This document shows positions 24,583-32,353 of a stretch of DNA of 64,000 nt, piece after piece. The position numbers and the translations under genes are program-made. Position 1 is the first letter of the stretch; each line of letters begins with the position of its first letter. Source of the stretch: Actinospica sp035493475 (GTDB lineage Bacteria; Actinomycetota; Actinomycetes; Streptomycetales; Catenulisporaceae); the NCBI GenBank assembly GCA_035493475.1, contig DATJIF010000103.1, forward strand, positions 15,529 through 79,528. The letters run 5' to 3'. The notes under the pieces were generated by a model. That model saw only the letters and a list, made by a program, of their open reading frames with translations. It was not told the DNA's origin and made no database searches.

Positions 24583-25278
24583 TCAGTCTCCTGCGTACGT
24601 GGACGTGGGGGCGGCGGGTTGGATCGTGGCCTGGTAGACAGCGTTGAAGGAGGCGGCGATCTCGCGGAAGCCGTTGCGGATCCATTCGGTCATCGGGCCC
24701 TCGTGCACACCATTCGTGTCCGCCACGCCGTATGCGTCGATGCCGACGGCGCGGCAGAGGTAGATGGCGCGGGGTACGTGGGAGGTCTGGCTGACGAGGA
24801 TCGCCTTGCTGACGCCGAAAACGTGCTTCGCTCGGGCGCAGCTGTCCCATGTGTCGAAGCCCGCGTTGTCGAGGACGATCGCGTTGTCGGGGACGCCGCG
24901 TGCGACGAGGTAGTCGTGCATGGCGCGCGGCTCGTCGTAGGTGAGGGAGGCGTCGTCGCCGGTGACGAGGAAGGTCTTGAACTTGCCCGCGTGCCACAGC
25001 TTGAGCGCGAGGTCCAGGCGGCCTTGGAGGTAGCCGCCGGGCTGGTCGCCTTCGAGGCCCGCGCCGAAGACGATGCCGACGGGTTCGACCGGGACCTGGT
25101 CCGCCGCGTACATGTACGGGTCGCCCTGCGCGCGCACGAAGATGATGGGGACGAAGAGCAGGATCGTCGCGAGGCAGAGGAGTTGGTAGCCGCGGCGCCG
25201 GCCGGTCCTGGTGTGGAGGTGGCAGAAGCGCAGCAGGCGGCGGAGCAGGATTGTGGCGCGGCGGATCAGGCGGGGCAC
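24583..25278 (-). CDS. SanA/YdcF-like DUF218 membrane protein
   Basis: A 231-residue protein with a basic N-terminus, one membrane helix at about residues 31-48 (YQLLCLATILLFVPIIFV) and a DUF218 domain: GIVFGAGLEGDQPGGYLQGR, FLVTGDDAS, DNAGFDTWDSCARAK and LVSQTSHVPRAIYLC. The fold is shared with SanA and YdcF, linked to envelope barrier function and cofactor binding in E. coli. It is the first gene of the run toward GPP34, 100 bp before the HD gene; that spacer shows nothing notable. Confidence 0.85.
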   Translation of the reverse strand: MPRLIRRATILLRRLLRFCHLHTRTGRRRGYQLLCLATILLFVPIIFVRAQGDPYMYAADQVPVEPVGIVFGAGLEGDQPGGYLQGRLDLALKLWHAGKFKTFLVTGDDASLTYDEPRAMHDYLVARGVPDNAIVLDNAGFDTWDSCARAKHVFGVSKAILVSQTSHVPRAIYLCRAVGIDAYGVADTNGVHEGPMTEWIRNGFREIAASFNAVYQATIQPAAPTSTYAGD

Positions 25279-25330
25279 GTACCTGAATACGCGGCGGGGT
25301 CAGGGGCGGTTGCCGGCCGGTGGAGAAATA

Positions 25331-25369
25331 CCCGCGGCCCCCGGAATCGGAGATTCCGGGGGCCGCGGG
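25331..25369 (-). terminator. perfect 18-bp hairpin terminator after ndh
   Basis: An uninterrupted 18-bp GC-rich stem (25331-25348 with 25352-25369) and a 3-nt loop stand between the end of ndh (25391) and the start of the SanA-like gene (25278), both on the minus strand. It should stop ndh transcription before the next operon. Confidence 0.8.
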
Positions 25370-25390
25370 ACGAACTGTGAAGATACCGCG

Positions 25391-26803
25391 TCAGGCCGCG
25401 ACCTTCTCCTTGGGCGCGTCGGCCTTGGGGGCCTCGATCGCGGGGGCCGGGGCCGGGACCGCGACCTCGCTGAACTCGCCGCGGGGGCTCTCGAAGGCGG
25501 TCAGCGAGACGGCCTCGCGGCGGAAGAAGCCGGCGAGGATCCAGTCCATGCAGACCCGGACCTTGCGGTTGAAGGTGGGGACCCGGCTGACGTGGTACGC
25601 GCGGTGCATGAACCACGCGGGCCAGCCGCGCAGCTTGGTGCCGTAGACGTTGGCGACGCCCTTGCCGATGCCGAGGCCGGCGACCGAACCGACGTGCTTG
25701 TGCACGTAGTCGTTGACGCTCTTGCCGCGCAGGGCCGCGACGATGTTCTCGGCGAGGACCTTGGCCTGGCGCACGGCGTGCTGCGCGGACGGGGAGCACC
25801 AGTTGCCCGCGCCCTTGGACAGGTCCGGCACCTGGGCGCAGTCGCCCGCGGCCCAGACGTAGTCGGTGCCGACGACGCGCAGGTTCGCCTGGGTGTCGAC
25901 GTGGCCCTTCGGACCGAGCGGGATGCCGAGGCTCTCGACGACCGGGTTCGGCTTGACGCCCGCGGTCCACACGATGGTGGAGGCGTCGAGTTCGGTGCCG
26001 TCGGAGAGCACCACGTGCTTGTCCACGCAGGAGTTCAGGAAGGTCTTCATCTTGACCTGGATGCCGCGCTTGCGCAGCTCCTCGGCCGTCCACACGCCGA
26101 GCTCGGGGCCGACCTCGGGCAGGATCCGGTCGGCCGCCTCGACGAGCAGGAAGCGCAGGTCCTCGGGCTCGACGTTGCTGTACCACTTGCAGACGTCGCG
26201 GGCCATGTCCTCCATCTCGGCGATGGCCTCGACGCCGGCGAAGCCGCCGCCGACGAACACGAACGTCAGCGCCTTGCGACGCAGCGCCTCGTCCTTGATG
26301 GAGTCGGCGAGGTCGATCTGGCCGATGATGTGGTTGCGGAGGCTGATGGCCTCCTCGACCTGCTTGAAGCCGATGCCGTTCTCGGCCAGGCCCGGGATCG
26401 GCAGGGTGCGCGGCACGGAGCCGACCGCGACGACGAGCTGGTCGAAGCCGAGGTCGTAGGCCTCGCCCGCGTTCGGCTCGATGCGCGCGGTGCGCCGGGC
26501 GTGGTCCACCTCGACGACCTTGCCGGTGACGACCTCGGCGTTCGGGCCCTTGATGACGCGGCGCAGCGGGGCGACGATGTTGCGCGGCGCGATGGAGCCG
26601 GCCGCGGCCTCCGGCAGGAAGGGCTGGTAGGTCATGTAGGAGCGGGGGTCGACGACGGTCACGACCGCCTCGCCGCGCTTGAGGTTCTTCAGGATCCGCT
26701 GCGCGGTGTACAACCCGACGTAGCCGCCGCCGATGACGAGGATGCGCGGCGGGATGTTGGCCGGGGACACGGGGGCAGGGGCGTGTTCAACGACATTGCT
26801 CAT
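25391..26803 (-). CDS. ndh: type II NADH dehydrogenase (NDH-2)
   Basis: A 470-residue flavoprotein passing electrons from NADH to menaquinone at the inner face of the membrane without proton pumping. It has the FAD motif ILVIGGGYVGLYTA, the NAD motif FVFVGGGFAGVEAIAE, AAGDCAQVP before the C-terminal membrane-binding region, and SPSAQHAVRQA, all typical of NDH-2. A Pro/Ala/Lys-rich tail follows residue 445. ATG 26803 gives the standard length. A promoter-like site lies about 180 bp upstream, giving a long leader. Confidence 0.93.
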   Translation of the reverse strand: MSNVVEHAPAPVSPANIPPRILVIGGGYVGLYTAQRILKNLKRGEAVVTVVDPRSYMTYQPFLPEAAAGSIAPRNIVAPLRRVIKGPNAEVVTGKVVEVDHARRTARIEPNAGEAYDLGFDQLVVAVGSVPRTLPIPGLAENGIGFKQVEEAISLRNHIIGQIDLADSIKDEALRRKALTFVFVGGGFAGVEAIAEMEDMARDVCKWYSNVEPEDLRFLLVEAADRILPEVGPELGVWTAEELRKRGIQVKMKTFLNSCVDKHVVLSDGTELDASTIVWTAGVKPNPVVESLGIPLGPKGHVDTQANLRVVGTDYVWAAGDCAQVPDLSKGAGNWCSPSAQHAVRQAKVLAENIVAALRGKSVNDYVHKHVGSVAGLGIGKGVANVYGTKLRGWPAWFMHRAYHVSRVPTFNRKVRVCMDWILAGFFRREAVSLTAFESPRGEFSEVAVPAPAPAIEAPKADAPKEKVAA

Positions 26804-26984
26804 GTGGGGCTCGCTCACTCGATTCCTTCGACGCGTCCTGAACCTGCTTCGGTCGCTCGGCATCGAGCGGCTGTGGCCTTGCATGCGTTCCTCGACGCAC
26901 AGCCACGGCGTTGGGGCAGTCAGTCGCGGAGGGAGGCGCCCCTTCAGGACACCTCGGTGTTACGAACTTCTCGCTTACCTCTTG

Positions 26985-27012
26985 ATTATACGAGCCAAGG
27001 GCGGGTGGCAAG
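26985..27012 (-). promoter_or_regulatory. candidate ndh promoter
   Basis: Read on the minus strand, CTTGCC (27007-27012) and a consensus TATAAT (26985-26990) are 16 bp apart in an AT-rich stretch between ndh and the divergent glycosylase-like gene. Transcription from it would give ndh a leader of about 175 nt. No Rex-type palindrome was found. Confidence 0.5.
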
Positions 27013-27082
27013 CCACCACCGCGAGGCCCGGAATCTTAACAGTCTGCCAGAATTGTCGGACGTCCTCGTTATCGTCGCGCTC

Positions 27083-28297
27083 ATGGGAACCACACTCTCG
27101 GCCGCCGAGGCCCGGCGCGCGGCGCTGCGCGCCCAGGGTCTGCTCGGCGCGCTGCCCGGTCGGACCGTGCCCGGCCTGCTGCGCCGGCTCGGCGCGATCC
27201 AGCTGGACACCATCTCCGTCCTGGCACGTTCCCAGGAACTGGTGCCGTTCGCGCGGCTCGGCGCGGTGGGTCGGCCGGCCGTGCACCGGGCCTTCTGGGA
27301 GCCGAAGGGTCCGGGGGCGGCACGCGCCGTCGAGTACTGGGCCCACGCGGCCTGCGTACTCCCTGTGGAGGACTGGCCACTCTTCGCCTTCCGTCGGCGA
27401 TCATATCGAAACCGTAACGATATGTGGGGGATGACTCCCGGTCATGTTTCGGTACGCGCCGTGTTGGACCGGCTGACCGCGGACGGACCGGTCACCACGA
27501 CCGAGCTCGGCGGCGCGCGCAAGACCCCGGGGTGGTGGGAGTGGTCGGACGTGAAGCAGGCCGTGGAGTACCTGCTGGCCTGCGGCGACGTGGTGTGCGT
27601 GGAGCGCCGTGGCTGGCGGCGGGTGTACGACCTGCCGGAGCGCGCGCTGCCCGAGGCGACCCTGCACGACGACCTGGCCGACCGGGAGTGCCACGTCGAA
27701 CTGCTGGCGCGGGCAGGCCGGGCGCTGGGCGTCGGGACGAAGGCCGATCTGAACGACTACTACCGGCTGAAGAACGTCGCGGGGTTCGCGGACGTGGCCG
27801 AGGAGGCCGGGCTGGTCCCGGTGGAGGTGGACGGCTGGGGCCAGCCCGCGTGGGCCTCGCCGGAGGCGCTGGAGTTCCTGGAGTCCGGCGGGCGCGGCCG
27901 GCATCGCACCACGCTGCTGTCCCCGTTCGACTCGCTGATCTGGGAGCGGGCGCGCACGGAGCGGATGTTCGGTCTCACGCACCGGCTCGAGGCGTACGTG
28001 CCGAAGGCGAAGCGGGTGCACGGGTACTACGCGATGCCGCTGCTGCACGGCGGCGAACTGCTCGGCCGCGCGGATCCGGCGCGGGAGACGACGAAGGCGG
28101 GCGACGTGCTGATCGCGCGTCAGGTCTCGCTGCACACGCGCCGCGCGGTGGAGCCGATGGCGGCGGCGTTGCGCGAGGCCGCGAGCTGGGTCGGCTGCGA
28201 GCGGGTCCGGGTGGAGCGGGTCGAGCCCGCCGAGTTGGCGGAGCCGCTGCGCAAGGCGGCCGAGTCCGGAGAGGCGAGAATGGGCGCGGACGGTTGA
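27083..28297 (+). CDS. winged-helix DNA glycosylase, YcaQ/AlkX type
   Basis: A 404-residue HTH_42 superfamily protein. Near the N-terminus LGAIQLDTISVLARSQ carries a Q-x-D motif (Gln40, Asp42), as in E. coli YcaQ/AlkX, which unhooks interstrand crosslinks; the AlkZ relatives of antibiotic clusters have Q-x-Q. Later family blocks are TPGWWEWSDVKQAVEYLLACGDV (key W-W-x-W), LLSPFDSLIWERARTERMFG and YAMPLLHGGELLGRADP. ATG 27083 was chosen because the frame stays open far upstream only as an antisense shadow of ndh. Substrate specificity is inferred from the motif. Confidence 0.85.
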   Translation: MGTTLSAAEARRAALRAQGLLGALPGRTVPGLLRRLGAIQLDTISVLARSQELVPFARLGAVGRPAVHRAFWEPKGPGAARAVEYWAHAACVLPVEDWPLFAFRRRSYRNRNDMWGMTPGHVSVRAVLDRLTADGPVTTTELGGARKTPGWWEWSDVKQAVEYLLACGDVVCVERRGWRRVYDLPERALPEATLHDDLADRECHVELLARAGRALGVGTKADLNDYYRLKNVAGFADVAEEAGLVPVEVDGWGQPAWASPEALEFLESGGRGRHRTTLLSPFDSLIWERARTERMFGLTHRLEAYVPKAKRVHGYYAMPLLHGGELLGRADPARETTKAGDVLIARQVSLHTRRAVEPMAAALREAASWVGCERVRVERVEPAELAEPLRKAAESGEARMGADG

Positions 28298-28442
28298 GCG
28301 ACGGTTCGAGATCGGAAGCACGGGGGTGCGCACGGTGAAGTCGGGTGAGGCACGGGTCGGCGGGCGGCAGCGGGCGGGCGGGGGCGGCCGACGCGGCTGG
28401 AAACCCGGGCCGGGGGCGGCGGTGGGCGGCCATAATGAGTCG

Positions 28443-29159
28443 GTGACCTCCGTACCGAACAGCCCGCCACGCACTCGGATGACCGGGAAGGAGCGCCGAG
28501 AGCAACTGCTGGAGATCGGCCGTTCGCTCTTCGCGGAACGCGGCTTCGACGCGACCAGCGTGGAGGAGATCGCGGCGAAGGCGGGCGTGTCGAAGCCGGT
28601 GGTCTACGAGCACTTCGGGGGCAAGGAGGGGCTCTACGCGGTCGTCGTGGACCGGGAGATGCGCACGCTGCTGGACCTGGTGACCTCGGCGCTGACCGGC
28701 GGGCATCCGCGCGAACTGCTGGAGCAGGCCGCGTTCGCCCTGCTGGACTACGTGGAGCACTACAGCGACGGCTTCCGGATCCTGGTACGCGACTCGCCGG
28801 TGGCCGCGTCCACCGGCAACTTCGCCTCGCTGATCAGCGACATCGCCACGCAGGTCGAGGGGATCCTGGCGAAGGAGTTCCGGCGCCGCGGCTACGACCC
28901 GTCGTTCGGGGCGATGTACTCGCAGATGCTGGTCGGCATGGTCGCGCTGACCGGGCAGTGGTGGCTGGACGCGCAGAGCCCGAGCAAGGACGAGGTGGCC
29001 GCGCACATGGTGAACCTGGCGTGGAACGGGCTGTCCGGTCTTGAGCACGAGCCGCGGCTGATGACCCGGCGCGGCTTCCGGGCGGCGCGGGCCCGGGCGC
29101 GGGTGCGGGCGGCCGAGAGCGGCGGCGCGTCGGACGCGGCCAGCGGCGCCGAGGGGTGA
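28443..29159 (+). CDS. TetR/AcrR family transcriptional regulator
   Basis: A 238-residue regulator from GTG 28443. The helix-turn-helix lies at about residues 15-65 (SLFAERGFDATSVEEIAAKA, GVSKPVVYEHFGGKEGLYA), followed by a C-terminal ligand domain ending in a low-complexity Ala/Arg/Gly tail. The F-D-A-T-S-V-E-E-I-A form is typical of actinobacterial regulators near fatty-acid or envelope genes. It lies 145 bp after the glycosylase gene; no target is evident beside it. Confidence 0.88.
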   Translation: MTSVPNSPPRTRMTGKERREQLLEIGRSLFAERGFDATSVEEIAAKAGVSKPVVYEHFGGKEGLYAVVVDREMRTLLDLVTSALTGGHPRELLEQAAFALLDYVEHYSDGFRILVRDSPVAASTGNFASLISDIATQVEGILAKEFRRRGYDPSFGAMYSQMLVGMVALTGQWWLDAQSPSKDEVAAHMVNLAWNGLSGLEHEPRLMTRRGFRAARARARVRAAESGGASDAASGAEG

Positions 29160-29192
29160 CGGCGGGCCCGCAGCGGCCCGAGCAGACTCGAC

Positions 29193-29227
29193 ATCAAGAT
29201 ACTCGGCATCGAGTTTCTTGATAGAAT
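29193..29227 (+). promoter_or_regulatory. MarR operator and -10 box of a probably leaderless transcript
   Basis: A 13-bp inverted repeat (29193-29205 with 29210-29222, 12 of 13 positions matching, 4-bp spacer) is followed directly by TAGAAT (29222-29227), a good actinomycete -10. The marR ATG begins at 29234, where transcription would be expected to start, and no ribosome site is visible. Regulator binding would block the promoter. Confidence 0.65.
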
Positions 29228-29233
29228 CAGAGT

Positions 29234-29761
29234 ATGAGCGAGGAGTCGCGTGCCGCCGCCGAGCCCGGCACCCTGGACGAGGTGGACCGGCTCGTCTCGG
29301 CGTGGCGGCGGGAGCGGCCCGACCTGGACGTGAGCCCGCTCGAGGTGCTCAGCCGGGTCACCCGGCTCGCCCGGCACCTGGACCGGGCGCGGCGCACGGC
29401 CTTCGCCGAGCGCGGGCTCGAGACCTGGGAGTTCGACGTGCTCTCGGCGCTGCGCCGCGCGGGCACCCCGTACCAGCTCTCCCCCGGCCAACTGCTCACC
29501 CAGACCCTCGTCACCTCGGGCACGATGACGAACCGGATCGACCGGCTCGCGGCGAAGGGCCTGGTCGTGCGCGGCCCGGATCCGAGCGACCGGCGCGGCG
29601 TGCTGGTGCGGCTGACCGACTCGGGTCGCGAACTGGCCGACGCGGCGATGGTCGGGCTGCTCAAGAACGAGCGCGACCTGCTCGCCGCGCTGCCGGAGGC
29701 CCGGCTCGCGGCGCTCGCCGACCTCCTCAGGGAACTGACGGTCCAGTTCGAGGCCGAATAG
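29234..29761 (+). CDS. MarR family transcriptional regulator
   Basis: A 175-residue winged-helix protein: N-terminal helices to about residue 60, helix-turn-helix LSPGQLLTQTLVTSGTMTNR and wing LVVRGPDPSDRRGVLVRLTD. The long inverted repeat overlapping its -10 box indicates autorepression. No divergent gene shares the operator, so its other targets are unknown. The following 104 bp to the esterase gene hold no clear feature. Confidence 0.88.
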   Translation: MSEESRAAAEPGTLDEVDRLVSAWRRERPDLDVSPLEVLSRVTRLARHLDRARRTAFAERGLETWEFDVLSALRRAGTPYQLSPGQLLTQTLVTSGTMTNRIDRLAAKGLVVRGPDPSDRRGVLVRLTDSGRELADAAMVGLLKNERDLLAALPEARLAALADLLRELTVQFEAE

Positions 29762-29865
29762 TCGGGGCTTCATGCGAAGCCTGTCCGCATTTGTAGGCTT
29801 CCGCCCGTTCACCGCGGCTTTCCGAGCCCTTCCCCGCGAGGATACCCGCCAGTAGCATTCCGGCC

Positions 29866-30801
29866 ATGAATCGTCGAACCTTGCGATCAATGATGATCGC
29901 CGGAGCGGTCGCCGTGTGCTGCATAGCCACCGGCACCACCGCCGCCGAGGCCGCGACCGTGCAGAGCCCGTCCCACCGCGGGGGCGGCCGGCCGGGCGGC
30001 GAATACGACTACTACCTGGCCCTCGGCGACTCGCTGGCCTGGGGCTACCAGCCGGACGCCAGCGGGAACGGCGTCAAGTCAGGCCACGGATACGCCGACG
30101 ACATCGCCGCCGACCTGCGCGCGCACGGCAACCGGAACCTGCACTACGTGAACCTCTCCTGCCCGGGCGAGACGACCGGCACGATGCTGGACGGCGGCTG
30201 CCCGGAACTGGCGGGCAGCGGCCAGTCGTACAGCGTGCAGGAGGACGCCGCGGTCGCGTTCCTGAAGGCGCACCCGCACGCGCGGATCCTGGTCACCCTG
30301 GACATCGGCGCCAACAACGTGGACCAGTGCCTGACCAGCAGCGGCTCCATCGACACCACGTGCGTCGCCGAGGGAGTGGCCACGGCGGGAACGCAGCTGC
30401 CGCAAATCCTCGCGAAGCTCAAGGCCGCCGCGGGCCGGCACGTCAGCTTCGTCGGCATGAACCTCTACGACCCGTTCCTCGCCGAATGGCTGACCGGCAG
30501 CAGCGGCCAGACGCTCGCCGAAGAGTCCGCCGCGCTTTCCACGACGTACAACGGCGTCCTCGGCGCGGACTACGCACTCTTCGGCGTGCCGGTCGCGGAC
30601 GTGTCGAGTGCCTTCAAGACCGACGACTTCACGGACACGACCTCGCTCGGCGGCGTGACCGTGCCGGTGAACGTCGCGAATATCTGTGAGTGGACTTGGA
30701 TGTGCGCTCCGGCTCCGGTCGGGCCCAACATCCACGCCAACAACGCGGGCTACGCGGTCATCGCGCGGGCGTTCGAGGCGAAGCTTCCGACGCGACGCTA
30801 G
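29866..30801 (+). CDS. secreted SGNH/GDSL esterase
   Basis: A 311-residue exported hydrolase. Residues 1-30 are a signal peptide ending AAEAA. The catalytic Ser is in YLALGDSLAWG (Ser56), the oxyanion Asn in TLDIGANNVDQ and the catalytic His in GPNIHANNAGY near the C-terminus. Four or more cysteines (SCPG, GGCP, QCLT, TTCVA, ICEW, MCAP) suggest disulfides, as in extracellular actinomycete lipases/esterases. The final 60 bp are duplicated at 31868-31927, across the ADP-ribosylglycohydrolase gene. Confidence 0.88.
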   Translation: MNRRTLRSMMIAGAVAVCCIATGTTAAEAATVQSPSHRGGGRPGGEYDYYLALGDSLAWGYQPDASGNGVKSGHGYADDIAADLRAHGNRNLHYVNLSCPGETTGTMLDGGCPELAGSGQSYSVQEDAAVAFLKAHPHARILVTLDIGANNVDQCLTSSGSIDTTCVAEGVATAGTQLPQILAKLKAAAGRHVSFVGMNLYDPFLAEWLTGSSGQTLAEESAALSTTYNGVLGADYALFGVPVADVSSAFKTDDFTDTTSLGGVTVPVNVANICEWTWMCAPAPVGPNIHANNAGYAVIARAFEAKLPTRR

Positions 30802-30802
30802 C
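30743..30802 (+). repeat. 60-bp direct repeat, copy 1 (3' end of esterase gene)
   Basis: Identical base for base to 31868-31927. This copy codes for the last 19 residues and stop of the intact SGNH esterase, so it is probably the ancestral one. Sequences on both sides of the two copies differ immediately outside the 60 bp. Confidence 0.95.
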
Positions 30803-30809
30803 AGCAGTG

Positions 30810-30847
30810 ATGTGGGGGGCGGGGCGCAAGCCCCGCCTTGCCCACAT
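30810..30847. terminator. hairpin terminator between esterase and ADP-ribosylglycohydrolase
   Basis: An inner perfect 8-bp stem GGCGGGGC/GCCCCGCC with GCAA tetraloop (30818-30837) is extended by an outer ATGTGGG/CCCACAT pairing. It lies 9 bp after the esterase stop and 39 bp after the end of the convergent gene, so it can serve both. Confidence 0.7.
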
Positions 30848-30885
30848 AGAGGGCAGCCGACAACCGAGGCTTGGACCTCGCCAAG

Positions 30886-31803
30886 TCACAAGTCTTCGGC
30901 CCAGGTAGGCAGCGGCTCGCGGAGCTCAAGCCATGCGGACGGCGCAGCGCGGATGCCGACCCGCGCACCGACGATGCCGCCGACGATCGCGCACGTGGTG
31001 TCAACGTCGCCAAGGCCTTCGGCCGTCGCCCAGAGCGCGTCTTCCACGCTGTCGGGGTGTCGGGCCGCACACCAGAGTGCGAAAGGCACGGTGTCGGACG
31101 CACGGATTCGCTGCCCATTGCCGAGCAGATCAGCAACTCTCCACGGCGGGGTGTCCAAGCCCAACTCGCTCGCTTGCAGAATCCCCTCCCGAATCAGCCC
31201 TGATGGAGTGAGCTCCGCAACGCGTCGCAACATGTCAGCGCCCGCGATCGGTGGCGCGGACCGGCCGGCCGCCGAGAGCGCTGCGGCGAGTGCGACACCG
31301 ATCGCTCCGGCTATGCCTTCCGGATGCAGGTGAGTGATGTGAGCCGATCGGGTCGCCTGGTCTACGACGCGATCCAGATCCCGGTGGAACCAAGCGCCGA
31401 GTGGAGCAACGCGCATGGCCGCGCCGTTCCCCAGGCTGCCTTCCCCGCCAAACAGTGATCTTGCATGGGTCGCCCAGTTGCCGGAGTCCGAGCTCAACTT
31501 GGGCAACAGCTGGGTCATACCGTAGCCATAGCCTCGGTAGGGGTCGGCCTCATACGTCGCACCAAACATCTCCGCCAGGTGCTGCTCGCTGATCTGCCCG
31601 GTGGTGAAGAGCACCCGCAGGATCGGAATCGCCATGGCGGTGTCGTCCGTGTAGGAGAACGGTGCCTCGGTCGGTGTACGCCGCTCGCGGATCATGTCGA
31701 TTGCCCGTTGGCCGTCACCCTGATGGAACCAACGCACGCCGAACCCATCCCCGAGCGCCAGGCCGCGCAGGCTGTCCCCGGCTGCTTTCCGATCACCTGT
31801 CAT
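30886..31803 (-). CDS. ADP-ribosylglycohydrolase family protein
   Basis: A 305-residue ADP-ribosylglycohydrolase (DraG/ARH type), which removes ADP-ribose from proteins or nucleic acids. Metal-binding signatures are intact: GDSLRGLALGDGFG at the N-terminus, FSYTDDTAMAI, and GDVDTTCAIVGGIVGARVG near the C-terminus. ATG 31803 (MTGDRK) aligns with family starts; ATG 31845 is also open, and neither has a clear ribosome site. Base composition is lower in GC than its neighbours, a sign of transfer. It is the only gene between two 60-bp direct repeats. Confidence 0.85.
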   Translation of the reverse strand: MTGDRKAAGDSLRGLALGDGFGVRWFHQGDGQRAIDMIRERRTPTEAPFSYTDDTAMAIPILRVLFTTGQISEQHLAEMFGATYEADPYRGYGYGMTQLLPKLSSDSGNWATHARSLFGGEGSLGNGAAMRVAPLGAWFHRDLDRVVDQATRSAHITHLHPEGIAGAIGVALAAALSAAGRSAPPIAGADMLRRVAELTPSGLIREGILQASELGLDTPPWRVADLLGNGQRIRASDTVPFALWCAARHPDSVEDALWATAEGLGDVDTTCAIVGGIVGARVGIRAAPSAWLELREPLPTWAEDL

Positions 31804-31867
31804 GCCGGCAATCGTGTCAGCCTCAACCAATACAGCGCAGCGCATTTCTGCCCGCTGAAGTCGACCG

Positions 31868-31927
31868 ACGCGGGCTACGCGGTCATCGCGCGGGCGTTCG
31901 AGGCGAAGCTTCCGACGCGACGCTAGC
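31868..31927 (+). repeat. 60-bp direct repeat, copy 2
   Basis: Exact copy of 30743-30802, here without the rest of the esterase gene. On the minus strand it codes for the last 14 residues and the stop of the XRE regulator. Confidence 0.95.
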
Positions 31928-32197
31928 CGCGAGCAGCACTACGACGACGATGACGGGCGGGGCGGCGGATGCGGCGTGGGGAGCGGCTGCGTTCGCCGCG
32001 CCGATGAGGCGGTCCCGCTCGGCCTGGCCGAGTTCGAGTCCGGCCGCCAGCGCGGCCAGCGAGGACAGGCGCGGCCGGCGGCGGCCGGATTCGAGGACGC
32101 TGATCGCGTGCGCGGAGACCCCCGAGCGCTCCGCGAGCTCCTCCTGCGTCCAACCGGCCGTCAACCGGTGCCCGCGCAAGAGCTGACCGAAATGCAT
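31883..32197 (-). CDS. XRE family DNA-binding protein, probably 3'-truncated
   Basis: A 104-residue protein from ATG 32197. Residues 1-60 form a Cro/C1 helix-turn-helix (FGQLLRGHRLTAGWTQEELA, RSGVSAHAISVLESGRRRP). The rest is an Ala-rich stretch and VIVVVVLLA, then 14 residues encoded by the 60-bp repeat copy 2. In actinomycetes this N-terminal domain type often precedes a large NB-ARC/TPR signalling region, so the gene was probably longer before the repeat arrived. It could still act as a small DNA-binding protein. Confidence 0.7.
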   Translation of the reverse strand: MHFGQLLRGHRLTAGWTQEELAERSGVSAHAISVLESGRRRPRLSSLAALAAGLELGQAERDRLIGAANAAAPHAASAAPPVIVVVVLLAASVASEASPRTPAR

Positions 32198-32295
32198 AGC
32201 CTGATTCCCCCCGCTCGACTGGAACTTCCCCGACACCGTCGAAGCTAGGCGGGCCGGGGAGCTGGCATCCAGAACCCCGTACGTTCCCGTACACG

Positions 32296-32334
32296 CCCGC
32301 CCGCCCCCGGCCGATTGGACCGGGGGCGGGCGGG
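32296..32334 (-). terminator. 15-bp GC hairpin after small secreted protein gene
   Basis: Perfect 15-bp arms (32296-32310 and 32320-32334) around a 9-nt loop, about 20 bp past the stop of the minus-strand gene ending at 32354. The remaining spacer to the XRE gene shows no other feature. Confidence 0.75.
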
Positions 32335-32353
32335 TGCTGCGGCGGCCGCGGGT

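Larger units (their letters stand above)
30803..31927. mobile_element. putative inserted cassette bounded by 60-bp direct repeats
   Basis: This 1125-bp unit consists of a terminator hairpin, one ADP-ribosylglycohydrolase gene of visibly lower GC, and the second copy of the esterase 3' end. Restoration of the target gene's 3' end at one side and duplication at the other is what site-specific integration into a gene end leaves. There is no integrase, transposase or terminal inverted repeat inside, so the mover would have acted in trans or been lost; homologous duplication is the alternative. Confidence 0.45.

Noticed and set aside
25211..27082. in-frame extension upstream of the AlkX-type gene
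   Set aside because: It runs antisense to ndh and across its promoter; family homology starts only at ATG 27083.
30803..31867. an insertion sequence or integron cassette
   Set aside because: No transposase, integrase, attC-like fold or terminal inverted repeat was seen; only direct repeats of a gene end.
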